A stretch of DNA of 64,000 bases, taken from contig NZ_NFZQ01000016.1 in NCBI RefSeq assembly GCF_002165135.1, forward strand, positions 1-64,000, read 5' to 3'. How positions within the stretch are numbered: position 1 is the stretch's first letter; the number at the start of each line of letters is the position of its first letter. Position numbers and translations under genes: made by a program. The notes below the pieces were generated by a model. The model was not told the DNA's origin and made no database searches. It saw only the letters and a list, made by a program, of their open reading frames with translations. The stretch is from Pseudomonas sp. SID14000. Its GTDB lineage: Bacteria; Pseudomonadota; Gammaproteobacteria; Pseudomonadales; Pseudomonadaceae. Below are positions 19,287 to 28,737 of the stretch, one piece after another.

Positions 19287-20414
19287 TCAAAGATTGCGCG
19301 CAATGACCATGCGCTGAATGTCGCTGGTGCCTTCGTAGATCTGGCAAACCCGAACGTCGCGGTAGATGCGCTCCAGCGGGAAGTCACTCAGATAGCCATA
19401 ACCGCCCAGGGTCTGCAAGGCATCCGAACAGACCTTCTCGGCCATTTCCGAGGCAAACAGCTTGGCCATCGACGCTTCCACCAATGCCGGGCGCCCGGCA
19501 TCACGCAGTGCGGCAGCATGCAGCACCATCTGCCGGGCCACGGCAATTTTCGTCGCCATGTCGGCGAGGCGGAAGGCCACCGCCTGGTGTTCGATCAGCG
19601 CCTTGCCGAAGCTCTGCCGCTCGTTGGCATAGTCACGCGCCACTTCGAACGCCGCGCGGGCCATGCCCACCGCCTGCGAAGCGATGCCGATGCGGCCGCC
19701 TTCGAGATTGGCCAAGGCGATCTTGTAGCCCTCGCCTTCGGCGCCCAGGCGGTTGGCCACCGGCACACGCACATTGTCGAAGACGATCTGGCAGGTGTCG
19801 GAGGCGTGCTGGCCGAGCTTGTCCTCGACCCGCGCCACTTGATAGCCGGGCGAATCGGTAGGCACGATGAAGGCGCTGATACCGCGCTTGCCAGCGTCCG
19901 GGTCGGTCACGGCGAACACGATCACCACCCCGGCGTTCTGCCCGGAGGTGATGAACTGCTTGCTGCCGTTGAGCACGTAGTGGTCGCCATCCAGACGAGC
20001 ACGGGTCTTCAGGCTGCTGGCGTCGGAGCCGGCCTGCGGTTCGGTCAGGGCAAAGGCACCGAGCATCGCACCGCTGGCCAGCGGGGTAAGGAACTGCTCT
20101 TTCTGCTGCTCGCTGCCAAAACGCAGGATCGGCACACAGCCCACCGAGTTGTGCACGCTCATGATGGTCGAGCAGGCGCCATCACCGGCGGCGATTTCTT
20201 CCAGGGCCATGGCATAGGCCACGTAACCGGTGTCGCTGCCGCCCCACTGCTCCGGCACCAGCATGCCGAACAGGCCCAGCTCGGCCATCTCCTCGATGGC
20301 CTCCTTGGGGAAGCGGTGTTCCTTGTCCCATTGCTCGGCAAACGGCTTCAGGCGCTCCTGGGCAAAGGCGCGTACCGCGTCGGCGATCTGTTGTTGCTCG
20401 TCAGTTACCAGCAT
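19287..20414 (-). CDS. acyl-CoA dehydrogenase
   Basis: A 375-residue FAD enzyme, short/medium-chain type. Visible signatures are FALTEPQAGSDA (flavin-contacting), the QTLGGYGYL segment, and the catalytic glutamate in QIYEGTSDIQRM near the C-terminus, at the position used by short-chain dehydrogenases. It introduces the 2,3 double bond that the downstream hydratase uses. GAGGTGAAGC gives a good ribosome site; 8 bp separate it from fadAx. Confidence 0.93.
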   Translation of the reverse strand: MLVTDEQQQIADAVRAFAQERLKPFAEQWDKEHRFPKEAIEEMAELGLFGMLVPEQWGGSDTGYVAYAMALEEIAAGDGACSTIMSVHNSVGCVPILRFGSEQQKEQFLTPLASGAMLGAFALTEPQAGSDASSLKTRARLDGDHYVLNGSKQFITSGQNAGVVIVFAVTDPDAGKRGISAFIVPTDSPGYQVARVEDKLGQHASDTCQIVFDNVRVPVANRLGAEGEGYKIALANLEGGRIGIASQAVGMARAAFEVARDYANERQSFGKALIEHQAVAFRLADMATKIAVARQMVLHAAALRDAGRPALVEASMAKLFASEMAEKVCSDALQTLGGYGYLSDFPLERIYRDVRVCQIYEGTSDIQRMVIARNL

Positions 20415-20422
20415 GCTTCACC

Positions 20423-21616
20423 TCAGTACAGGCATTCGACAGCCATGGCCGTGGCCTCGCCACCGCCGATGCAGATGGCCGCCACGCCACGGCGCAGGTT
20501 GTTCTGGCGCAGGGCCGACAGCAGGGTCACCAGGATGCGCGCGCCGGAAGCGCCGATCGGGTGGCCGAGGGCACAGGCGCCGCCATGAATATTGACCTTG
20601 TCGTGTGCCAGGTCGAGGTGCTTCATGGCCGCCAGGGTGACCACGGCGAAGGCCTCGTTGATCTCGAACAGGTCGACCTCGGCCAGATTCCAGCCGGTGC
20701 GTTTCATCAGCTTGTCGATGGCACCGATCGGCGCGGTCGGGAACAGAGCCGGGGTGTCGGCGAAGGCGGCGTGGCCGTGGATCACCGCCAGCGGCTTGAG
20801 GCCGCGCTTGTCGGCTTCGGAGCGGCGCATCAGCACCAGCGCCGCAGCGCCGTCGGAAATCGAGCTGGAGTTGGCGGCGGTTACCGTGCCGCCTTCGCGG
20901 AAGGCCGGCTTGAGCTGCGGGATCTTGTCCAGGCGCGCCTTGGGCGGCTGTTCATCGTCCTTGATGACGCGCCTTTCCTTACCCTCGGTGACTTCCACCG
21001 GCACGATCTCGGCAGCAAACCGGCCACTCTTGATTGCGTCCTGGGCACGGGTCAGCGAGGCAATGGCGAACTGGTCCTGGGCTTCGCGGCTGAAGGCGTT
21101 GGCCTGCGCGCAGTCTTCGGCAAAGGTGCCCATCAGGCGGCCTTTGTCGTAGGCGTCCTCCAGGCCATCCATGAACATGTGGTCGATGATCTTGCCGTGG
21201 CCCATGCGGTAGCCGCCACGGGCCTTGTCCAGCAGGTACGGCGCGTTGGTCATGCTTTCCATGCCACCGGCCACCACCACATCGGCGGTGCCGGCCAGCA
21301 GCAGGTCATGGGCCATGATCGCCGCCTGCATGCCCGAACCGCACATCTTGTTCAGGGTGGTGCAGGTGGTGTGCTTGTCCAACCCGGCGCCCAGCGCGGC
21401 CTGGCGGGCCGGGGCCTGGCCCTGGCCGGCCGGCAGCACGCAGCCGAACAGCACCTGTTCGACACTGGCGGCATCGATGCCGGCGCGCTCCACGGCGCCA
21501 CGGATGGCCGCGCTGCCCAGCTGCGGCGCGGTCAGGCTCTTGAGGTCGCCCTGCAGGCCGCCCATGGGCGTGCGCACGGCGCTGACGATAACGATCGGGT
21601 CATTGGCGAGGGTCAT
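20423..21616 (-). CDS. fadAx: acetyl-CoA acyltransferase (thiolase)
   Basis: A 397-residue thiolase. The acyl-accepting Cys92 lies in NKMCGSGM, the histidine in ALGHPIGASG, and the second catalytic cysteine in CIGGGEA. Length and order match biosynthetic/degradative thiolases. It cleaves 3-ketoacyl-CoA to acetyl-CoA. In the operon it lies 11 bp after fadB2x and 8 bp before the acyl-CoA dehydrogenase. Confidence 0.93.
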   Translation of the reverse strand: MTLANDPIVIVSAVRTPMGGLQGDLKSLTAPQLGSAAIRGAVERAGIDAASVEQVLFGCVLPAGQGQAPARQAALGAGLDKHTTCTTLNKMCGSGMQAAIMAHDLLLAGTADVVVAGGMESMTNAPYLLDKARGGYRMGHGKIIDHMFMDGLEDAYDKGRLMGTFAEDCAQANAFSREAQDQFAIASLTRAQDAIKSGRFAAEIVPVEVTEGKERRVIKDDEQPPKARLDKIPQLKPAFREGGTVTAANSSSISDGAAALVLMRRSEADKRGLKPLAVIHGHAAFADTPALFPTAPIGAIDKLMKRTGWNLAEVDLFEINEAFAVVTLAAMKHLDLAHDKVNIHGGACALGHPIGASGARILVTLLSALRQNNLRRGVAAICIGGGEATAMAVECLY

Positions 21617-21627
21617 GTTCGCTCTCC

Positions 21628-22395
21628 TTACTTGGCAGCCATGCGCAGTGCACCGTCGAGGCGGATCACCTCGCCGTTGAGCATGCTGTTCTCGATGATG
21701 TGACGGGCCAGCGCGGCGTATTCCTGCGGGCGGCCCAGGCGCGGCGGGAACGGCACGCCGGCAGCCAGCGAGGCGCGCACTTCCTCGGTCATGCCGGCCA
21801 TCATCGGCGTTTCGAAGATGCCCGGGGCGATCGTCATCACACGGATGCCGAAGCGCGCCAGTTCGCGGGCGACCGGCAAGGTCAGGCTGGCGATGGCGCC
21901 CTTGGACGCAGCGTAGGCGGCCTGACCGATCTGGCCGTCATAGGCGGCGATCGAGGCGGTGTTGATGATCACCCCACGTTCGCCACCGTCATCGGCAGCC
22001 CCTTCGGCCATGGCCGCGGCGGCCAGGCGCAGCAGGTTGAAGCTGCCGATCAGGTTGACGTTGATGACCCTGGCGAAGCTGGCCAGGCCATGCGGACCTT
22101 GTTTGCCCAGCACTTTCTCGGCGCCGACGATACCGGCGCAGTTGACCAGACCGTGCAGGCTGCCAAAGGCGCTGACAGCCGCATCGACCGCCGCCTGGGC
22201 GGCCTGCTCGTCGCTGATGTCGGCCACCGCGAAGCGGGCATTGTCACCCAGTTCGCGGGCCTTGGCCTCGACGGCCTGGGCATTGAGGTCGACCAGCATG
22301 ACCTTGGCGCCGGCCTCGACCAGCATCTGCGCGGTAGCAGCGCCCAGCCCGGAGGCGGCGCCGCTGACGATGAAGTGTTTGTTGGCTATTTGCAT
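21628..22395 (-). CDS. fadB2x: short-chain 3-hydroxyacyl-CoA dehydrogenase (SDR)
   Basis: A 255-residue short-chain dehydrogenase: nucleotide-binding SGAASGLG near residue 13, NCAG motif, catalytic Ser in NTASIAAYDG and the YAASK pair. The HSD10-like C-terminus (GEVIRLDGALRM) points to type II 3-hydroxyacyl-CoA dehydrogenase, oxidising 3-hydroxyacyl-CoA with NAD. The start at 22395 has AAAGGAAA upstream. Second gene of the fad operon. Confidence 0.9.
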   Translation of the reverse strand: MQIANKHFIVSGAASGLGAATAQMLVEAGAKVMLVDLNAQAVEAKARELGDNARFAVADISDEQAAQAAVDAAVSAFGSLHGLVNCAGIVGAEKVLGKQGPHGLASFARVINVNLIGSFNLLRLAAAAMAEGAADDGGERGVIINTASIAAYDGQIGQAAYAASKGAIASLTLPVARELARFGIRVMTIAPGIFETPMMAGMTEEVRASLAAGVPFPPRLGRPQEYAALARHIIENSMLNGEVIRLDGALRMAAK

Positions 22396-22408
22396 GATCG
22401 GTTTCCTT

Positions 22409-24055
22409 TCAGGCGTTGGCAGGGGTGGCCTGCTGCGCTTGTTGTTTCGCGACTTCCTGGTTGCGCAGGATGAAGCGTTGCAGCTTGCCGCTCGGGGTCT
22501 TGGGCAGTTCGCTGACGAATTCGATTTCTCTTGGATAAGCATGGGCGTACAGGCGCTGGCGCACGTGCTGGCGCAAAGCCTCTTCAAGCTCGGCGCTGCC
22601 CTGATAACCGCTGGTCAATACCACGAAGGCCTTGATCAGCTCGGTACGCTCAAGGTCCGGTTTACCAATCACCGCCGCCTCGATCACCGCCGGGTGCTCG
22701 ATCAGTGCGCTCTCCACATCGAACGGGCCTACGCGGTAGCCGGAGGTGGTGATCACATCGTCGCTGCGGCCGACGAAGCTGATGCTGCCGTCCTGGTTCA
22801 GCTCGACGGTGTCGCCGCTGAGGTAGTACTTGCCGACGAAGGCTTTGGTCGGCAGACCGTGGTAGCCCGCGAACCAGCACAGCGGCGACTGCTCGCGATC
22901 GACCGCGAGGATGCCCGGCTGACCGGCGGGCAGTTCGTTGCCCTGCTCGTCCAGCACCACGATGCGGTGGCCGGGGATGGCGAAGCCGGCCGAGCCGAGG
23001 TGTACCGGGTGCTGCAGGCCATGGTGGTTGCACAGCACCATGCCCAGCTCGGTCTGCCCGTAGTGGTCGTGGATGGTCACGCCCAGTTCGTCGGCGAACC
23101 AGCGGATCACTTCCGGGTTGAGCGGCTCGCCGGCACTGCTGACCACCCGCAGGCGCCCCTTGACCGGGGCCGAGAAGTCATTGCCTGCGGCAATCAGCAG
23201 GCGGTACGCGGTGGGAGAGCCGGCCAGGTTGGTGACGCCCAGCTTGTCGATTACCCGCGCGCAGCTTTCAACACTGAACGGGCCATCGTAGAAGGTGGTG
23301 GCATGGCCCAGCGACAACGGGCCGGTGACCGCGTAATACAGGCCATAGGCCCAGCCCGGATCGGCCAGGTTCCAGAAGATGTCCTCGGGGCGCAGGTCGA
23401 TGGCATCGCGCATGTAGCCCTGAAACGCGACGATCGCGCGCAGCGGCACTTCCAGCGGCTTGGCCGGCCCCGTGGTACCGGAGGTGAACATCAGCAGGAA
23501 CGGGTCGTCGCCTGTGCGCATGACGGGCTCGCAATCAGGTGCAGCACTGTCCAGGCACTGCTGGAAGTCCAGTTCGCCGCTGCGGGCCTTGACGGTGATG
23601 ATGCTCGGGCAGGCGTGCACATCGTCCAGTTTGGCGCGGTTGTGGCTATCGGTGACAACCACTCGGGCCTGGGATTGCTCAAGCCGGTGTTCGATCGCCT
23701 TGGGGCCGAACGCAGTGAACAGTGGCTGGTACACCGCGCCGAGGCGCCAGGTAGCGAGTATCGTGACCAACAGTTCAGGCGTACGCGGCATCAGGCCCGC
23801 GACCCGGTCACCCGCCTCCACACCTTGGGCCTTGAGTACGTTGGCGAAGCGGGCGGCACGCTCGCGCAACTGGTCGAAACTGTATTCGGTGCTGTTGCCG
23901 TCACGGTCCATGTAGACCAACGCCGGCTTGTCGCTACCGGTATGGCGGTCGCAGCATTCGACACAGGCATTGAGGGCATCGAGGTCGCCATGCAGCGCCG
24001 CAACGGCGGCGCGGGCATGGTCGAAAGCACGTACGGCCTCGGCGTAATCGCGCAT
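22409..24055 (-). CDS. fadDx: acyl-CoA synthetase (AMP-forming)
   Basis: A 548-residue ANL-superfamily ligase: P-loop-like FTSGTTGPAKP, the DHYGQTELG core, an SGDT motif and a C-terminal PSGKLQRF containing the catalytic lysine. It activates a carboxylic acid to its CoA thioester, feeding the four downstream enzymes. AGGAG precedes the ATG by seven bases. First gene of the five-gene operon; 116 bp separate it from the large NEL-type gene upstream on the same strand, enough for its own promoter. Confidence 0.92.
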   Translation of the reverse strand: MRDYAEAVRAFDHARAAVAALHGDLDALNACVECCDRHTGSDKPALVYMDRDGNSTEYSFDQLRERAARFANVLKAQGVEAGDRVAGLMPRTPELLVTILATWRLGAVYQPLFTAFGPKAIEHRLEQSQARVVVTDSHNRAKLDDVHACPSIITVKARSGELDFQQCLDSAAPDCEPVMRTGDDPFLLMFTSGTTGPAKPLEVPLRAIVAFQGYMRDAIDLRPEDIFWNLADPGWAYGLYYAVTGPLSLGHATTFYDGPFSVESCARVIDKLGVTNLAGSPTAYRLLIAAGNDFSAPVKGRLRVVSSAGEPLNPEVIRWFADELGVTIHDHYGQTELGMVLCNHHGLQHPVHLGSAGFAIPGHRIVVLDEQGNELPAGQPGILAVDREQSPLCWFAGYHGLPTKAFVGKYYLSGDTVELNQDGSISFVGRSDDVITTSGYRVGPFDVESALIEHPAVIEAAVIGKPDLERTELIKAFVVLTSGYQGSAELEEALRQHVRQRLYAHAYPREIEFVSELPKTPSGKLQRFILRNQEVAKQQAQQATPANA

Positions 24056-24171
24056 CGTCGGACTCCTGGTTTATTGTTTTTGGAGTGGAACCATCGGTCC
24101 GACGATCTTCGCGCTGCCGACGCAGCACGGCAATGGCCAAAGCTATCAATCTGCCTGAGCGGATTGGCGAC

Positions 24172-27100
24172 TCAGGCCTGCGCAGCCCTGGCCTCCAGCA
24201 GATCGCGGGTCAGCTGCACTGCCAGCCGATACCGTTCGCTGATCCGCTGATGTTCCAGGTCATCCCATTGGGCCTGCCTCTGGTCAGCATCCTGCGGCTC
24301 GGCCTGTTCGGTCAGCTCCGCGACTCTTTCATCGAACTTGGCGGCCAGCACAGCAAAATCTTCGCTGTAATGCTCTTCCAGCCAGTTAGTCCAGAACGTC
24401 TGCAGGCAAATTGAGCTGGCCTGGGCATCCACCGTCTGGACAGTGCGCACGAAAGCACGAGCGGCGTCGAGCTGCTCGGCACCGACACCGCCAAGGTCAC
24501 CGTACCTGATGCTGGTGGGCTGCCCAGGCAAATTCAATTCCTGCGCCAACGCCACGCAATAACTGAGCTTGACCTCAATGGGATCCACGGGTTGATGCAA
24601 GCTCTGGCGAGTCGCGAGATCCATCCTGATGAACTCTTCAAGCTTGGACAGATTGCACAGCCCCAAGCCCAGACTCAGCAGCGATTCCTGGCTGGTTGCA
24701 GCGGTGCTGTTGGCTTTGGCGATCATTGCGTGCAGGCGCATATCGCTGAAGCGCTCGGCGATGCTGTCGGCGCAAGTGGTAGGGGCGCTGGCAATCGCCT
24801 GTATCTCCCCGGCCAGCCCAGCATCCTGATCCATCTCTTCCAACAGGCTCCACACCTGCAATCTCATGTCTGGCCCGCGTTGCTGGAAATCCTTGGTGTG
24901 CTGCAACTGGCTCAGGATCTGCTCGACTTTTTCCATGCCAGGGCGTGCGAACAGACGATTCCAGCGCTGACCCATTTCTTCGGCTTGCGGTCCGCCACCC
25001 CAAAGCTGCCAAGCGGACAACTGCCCCGGCTGCAGACTGATGGCGTGGCCCGGATGAGGGACTGCATGGAGGCGGGTCCGCTGCTGTACCGATACGGCAT
25101 TGCCATCGAGGCGAAACGCCAAGCGGAACTCGTAAGGCATCTGCAAGATCACCTCAGGCACGCTGGAGATCTCGTTCACACTCAAATCCGCCACGTTGAG
25201 CATGCCACACCGCTCCAGCCCGGCCGGCCAGCTCACCAAGCCACAGTGCCGAAGGTAGAGCCTCCTTAACGCTGGCATTGCATCGAAACGGAACCTCAAG
25301 CGGCGCAAGGGATTGAAACTGAGATCCAGATCGGTCAGCTGCGGCAAACTGCCAAGCAGTCGCTCGCCTTCCTCGTTGATCCGAATATGATTGTGCAGCA
25401 ACTGCAGACTTTGCAGGTTGCCAAGGTGTCGCAGCCCTGCAGGCAGTACGTACAAATGGTTGCGAGACAGATTCACGCGACGCAGCTGCGTAAAACAACT
25501 GAAAAAGCCTTCCGGGATCACCAGCAATGGTGTACTGGTCATCACGAAAGTGGTCACGAAATGGAAGTCCAGTGACGCCCTGAGGTCCGGCAGGCTGGTC
25601 ACCTGAAGCGCGCTGATATCCAGAATTCTGTCATACCCTGCCGGATCGTGAATATCGACAGGCAACTGCCGGCGCCACGCCTGGCGCAAACGCGTCGCCA
25701 ACAAGCGTCGCGGCACGATTTCCGTGTTACGAGCGAACTCAACCCAGGCATTGAGCCTGTCGCACAGCAGTTGAAAGTTTTCTTCTTCAGAGATGAGGGT
25801 ATCGAAAGGGTCTTCCGTCTCGAGAATCCGCGCCAGGTGATTGTCTATCTGCACTTGGCTGTCACCTCGGTACAACACAGACAGGCGCTGGCGCATGCGG
25901 CTTGCAAGGTCCAGCTCGGTAGACTGGCGGCCGCCCAGGGCGTATCCGACACGACCATCAGGCAATCGCTCGCCCGGGTTGAACCAGCCCGGATGCTGGC
26001 GCCAACCCAGCACATCAAGCAGTGCCCTGCGTTCGGCCGGGATCTTTGCAACTACCCGCTGGCGCAGGTCACCGGCAGGGTCGCCGCTGTCCAGCCCCAG
26101 CCTGTCGCGCTGCTCGGCAGTCAGCAACGCCAAAACCGCCTCGAACAGGTCATCGTCAGCCTGGTCGAGGTCTGACTCCAAGGGCAGCCCACGATGGTCA
26201 CTCAGGCGGAACCGCCCATTGCTGCGAGTCAGGATGACCTGATTGTCTTGCGCGGCCTGACTGTTCAGCACAGCCACTCGACGGCCGCCGACACGCAGCT
26301 CCAGCCGCCGTTCGAAGGCCCACCCCCTCAGGCGTGGCAGCAAGTGCAAGGCCAGTTCCCCGCTCTCATCGCTATAGCCATTGCGCAAGATCAGGCCGCG
26401 CCGGGCCCGGGCCAGCCTGGCATGCTGGAGCAACGAGCGCGCCCGTTGCGCCACGCCAAGCGGAAGCCGCGAGCGCAACTGAATGTGCTCTCGCTCCGTA
26501 CTGGTGACCGTGGCCGCCAGCTCCATGGCGTAATCGGCATCCAGCCCGGGGAAATCACGCATCACTAGCCGGGCCACTTCGTCTTCGGTCGAACCAGCAG
26601 CTGTCAGGTGGGTGAACAGCCCGCTGCGCAGCTCGGCTTCGTGCTCCAGCAACGTGGCAGCGTCGCCGCTTGCATTCACACCGGCCAGGCCCAGGCGATG
26701 CCGGCACCAGTCAAGAAGCCTGGGCTCGGGCCGCTCAGCCGAGCCTGCGGCTAACGCAGCAAAGAAGCTGTCGATCCGGGCATCGGCATCGAACCCGCGC
26801 AGCATGCTACGAAGGTTGGCGGGCAACGGGCGGTTTTCAACCAGAATGCCACGCAACTCGTCGATATCAGCACCCGCTGCCAGCAACAACTTGTCGGCAC
26901 GGCGCGCATCAAGCGCAACGGCCTGCGGCCACAGGCGGTCGAGCATGCTGGCTGCATCGTTCCAGGCTACCGGCGTCTCATCACGCAAATGCCAGAAGCG
27001 TTCACCGTTGTATTCGACCACAGGCCCGTAGGCGTCAGCCCGCGATGGGTGACGCAGCCGCCAAGGCCCCTGCGCCCGAGGCTGGTGGACCTCGTAGCAG

Positions 27101-28650
27101 CGACCATCGATGCGCAGCCAGAACCGCCCGTCGCGGGCCAGCAGGCCTCGCTCGTCCGGTTCGGCATCGCCAGACGAACTCTCGTATCGGCCAAGGTCGT
27201 TATGCCACAGCCGCGCACTGCCATCAGCCATGGCGGCAGGCTCCAGGCTATCGACGAAGGAGCTGCGCGCGAAACGGTTGACCAATGAATTTGCGCCAGC
27301 CACCGCTCCTGCCGTGATGGCAACCGAAGCGGCAATCCGGGCCACATCAAGCACATGCTCGACAGCTTCATGGTCATGCCCCTCTGCCCAATCCTCCACC
27401 CCCTCGAACACATGCGAACATACGTCTGCTACCGCCTGTGCCAGCAAAGCGGCACCGACCACCGGGATGAAGAAGCCCGCCAGGTTGGCCACACTCCAGC
27501 CAAGCGCGGCCCAACTTGCCAGGCGGGCCTGGCTAGCCTTGTCATCGGCGTCGGCGGTCGGTACCAGCAACAGCCGGGCATCGTCCTTCGCACGTGCAAT
27601 CTGGGCGTCTGCCCAGTGCTTGCCCAGGGTTTCATGCACCGCCTCGCCCTCGGGCTGCAGGTCCGGAACGGTGTCTGCCAGACGTTTGCGCAACTTTTCA
27701 GTGAAATCGGTGCGGTCGCGCAACGCGACCCGCTGACACAGCGCTGCCCGATCGGCGGGCTTCTCCAGGCGGGCGACCAGTGTCGTCTCATACTCCACCT
27801 TCGAGCGGTAGTGGCGCAAAGGCTGGTCGACGTTGTCAGGCAAGTACACGACCACGCCCTGGTCGCTGTCATCGGCGCCGCGCAGCTGGATGAACACACC
27901 GTCGTGCACCGTGCAGCCCAGCAGGCTCAACAACCCCGGGTAGGCAGTCAGTGGCGCCCCACTCTCGGGCTGGTCCGCAGCGCCGGAGGGGGACACACAA
28001 GCATCGAGCGCGGCTCTGACTGCCGGTTCGATCGTCTTCTTCAGCGCAGCGATGTGCACGGCCAGACTGAACCCGGCAACCTTGTCCTCGGCAAACAACG
28101 CCTTGTTCTTGTCCAGCAGGTTGGCCAGGCGTGCCTGGTACTGGGCGCCCGCATCCAGCTCGCGGACGATGCGCTTGAGCTCGTCAATGTCACCCGACAA
28201 CAATGTGTTGCTGTTGGGCCGGAACAGACCACTGCCCTCCAATGGTGTCTCGCCATCGGGAAAGTTCTGCATCAGGCGCAACAAACCAGGCTGTGGGTCA
28301 GCGAGGCTCGACTCGATGTAGGGTGACGTGAAACCAGTAGCGCGTCGGGTCATCTCCCGCCATTGCAGCTTGGCCAGTGACTGGCCGGCAGGCAGGATGC
28401 TGGCCAGGCCTTCGCCATACACCTGCAGTGCATAGGCGTGAGGCGGAGCGAGGCCCCGGGTTGCCTCCTCCACGCGTTTTCGGCTGGCCCGATGGCTGGC
28501 AATCAGGCGACGCAGTTCGGCGATCTCGGCAGGGCTGGCCTGTTTGACCCAAGGCGGCAAGCGCTTGCTGATGAAGGCATCGGTGACCCGGTGGGCGTCT
28601 GTTGAGGTGACAGTCTTGGGAAGGGGCGTGACACTGGGGAAGCTGCGCAT
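24172..28650 (-). CDS. leucine-rich-repeat protein with NEL-type E3 ubiquitin ligase domain
   Basis: A roughly 1492-residue protein. The N-terminal part resembles the DUF6543/dermonecrotic-toxin-like region and has two hydrophobic stretches (about residues 375-410 and 435-457). The middle is helical and lacks recognisable motifs. Leucine-rich repeats span about 1030-1160, with units such as LRRVNLSRNHLYVLP and LTDLDLSFNPLRRL. The last 270 residues resemble the novel E3 ligase (NEL) domain of Shigella IpaH and Salmonella SspH: Cys1293 in a C-A-D motif would be the ubiquitin-accepting residue, with Asp1295 next to it. Such proteins are effectors acting on eukaryotic cells. No secretion signal or secretion system is visible here. 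The start is uncertain (ATG 28650 or GTG 28701; neither has a good ribosome site). It follows the LysR and AraC genes on the same strand. Confidence 0.82.
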   Translation of the reverse strand: MRSFPSVTPLPKTVTSTDAHRVTDAFISKRLPPWVKQASPAEIAELRRLIASHRASRKRVEEATRGLAPPHAYALQVYGEGLASILPAGQSLAKLQWREMTRRATGFTSPYIESSLADPQPGLLRLMQNFPDGETPLEGSGLFRPNSNTLLSGDIDELKRIVRELDAGAQYQARLANLLDKNKALFAEDKVAGFSLAVHIAALKKTIEPAVRAALDACVSPSGAADQPESGAPLTAYPGLLSLLGCTVHDGVFIQLRGADDSDQGVVVYLPDNVDQPLRHYRSKVEYETTLVARLEKPADRAALCQRVALRDRTDFTEKLRKRLADTVPDLQPEGEAVHETLGKHWADAQIARAKDDARLLLVPTADADDKASQARLASWAALGWSVANLAGFFIPVVGAALLAQAVADVCSHVFEGVEDWAEGHDHEAVEHVLDVARIAASVAITAGAVAGANSLVNRFARSSFVDSLEPAAMADGSARLWHNDLGRYESSSGDAEPDERGLLARDGRFWLRIDGRCYEVHQPRAQGPWRLRHPSRADAYGPVVEYNGERFWHLRDETPVAWNDAASMLDRLWPQAVALDARRADKLLLAAGADIDELRGILVENRPLPANLRSMLRGFDADARIDSFFAALAAGSAERPEPRLLDWCRHRLGLAGVNASGDAATLLEHEAELRSGLFTHLTAAGSTEDEVARLVMRDFPGLDADYAMELAATVTSTEREHIQLRSRLPLGVAQRARSLLQHARLARARRGLILRNGYSDESGELALHLLPRLRGWAFERRLELRVGGRRVAVLNSQAAQDNQVILTRSNGRFRLSDHRGLPLESDLDQADDDLFEAVLALLTAEQRDRLGLDSGDPAGDLRQRVVAKIPAERRALLDVLGWRQHPGWFNPGERLPDGRVGYALGGRQSTELDLASRMRQRLSVLYRGDSQVQIDNHLARILETEDPFDTLISEEENFQLLCDRLNAWVEFARNTEIVPRRLLATRLRQAWRRQLPVDIHDPAGYDRILDISALQVTSLPDLRASLDFHFVTTFVMTSTPLLVIPEGFFSCFTQLRRVNLSRNHLYVLPAGLRHLGNLQSLQLLHNHIRINEEGERLLGSLPQLTDLDLSFNPLRRLRFRFDAMPALRRLYLRHCGLVSWPAGLERCGMLNVADLSVNEISSVPEVILQMPYEFRLAFRLDGNAVSVQQRTRLHAVPHPGHAISLQPGQLSAWQLWGGGPQAEEMGQRWNRLFARPGMEKVEQILSQLQHTKDFQQRGPDMRLQVWSLLEEMDQDAGLAGEIQAIASAPTTCADSIAERFSDMRLHAMIAKANSTAATSQESLLSLGLGLCNLSKLEEFIRMDLATRQSLHQPVDPIEVKLSYCVALAQELNLPGQPTSIRYGDLGGVGAEQLDAARAFVRTVQTVDAQASSICLQTFWTNWLEEHYSEDFAVLAAKFDERVAELTEQAEPQDADQRQAQWDDLEHQRISERYRLAVQLTRDLLEARAAQA

Positions 28651-28737
28651 GGGCTGCACTCTGTTCAGCTGGAATGGGCTGAGCAATCTTTCATCCAACA
28701 CCCGCCAGCTTCAGAGGGAACCTGTGCCCCGCCGTAC

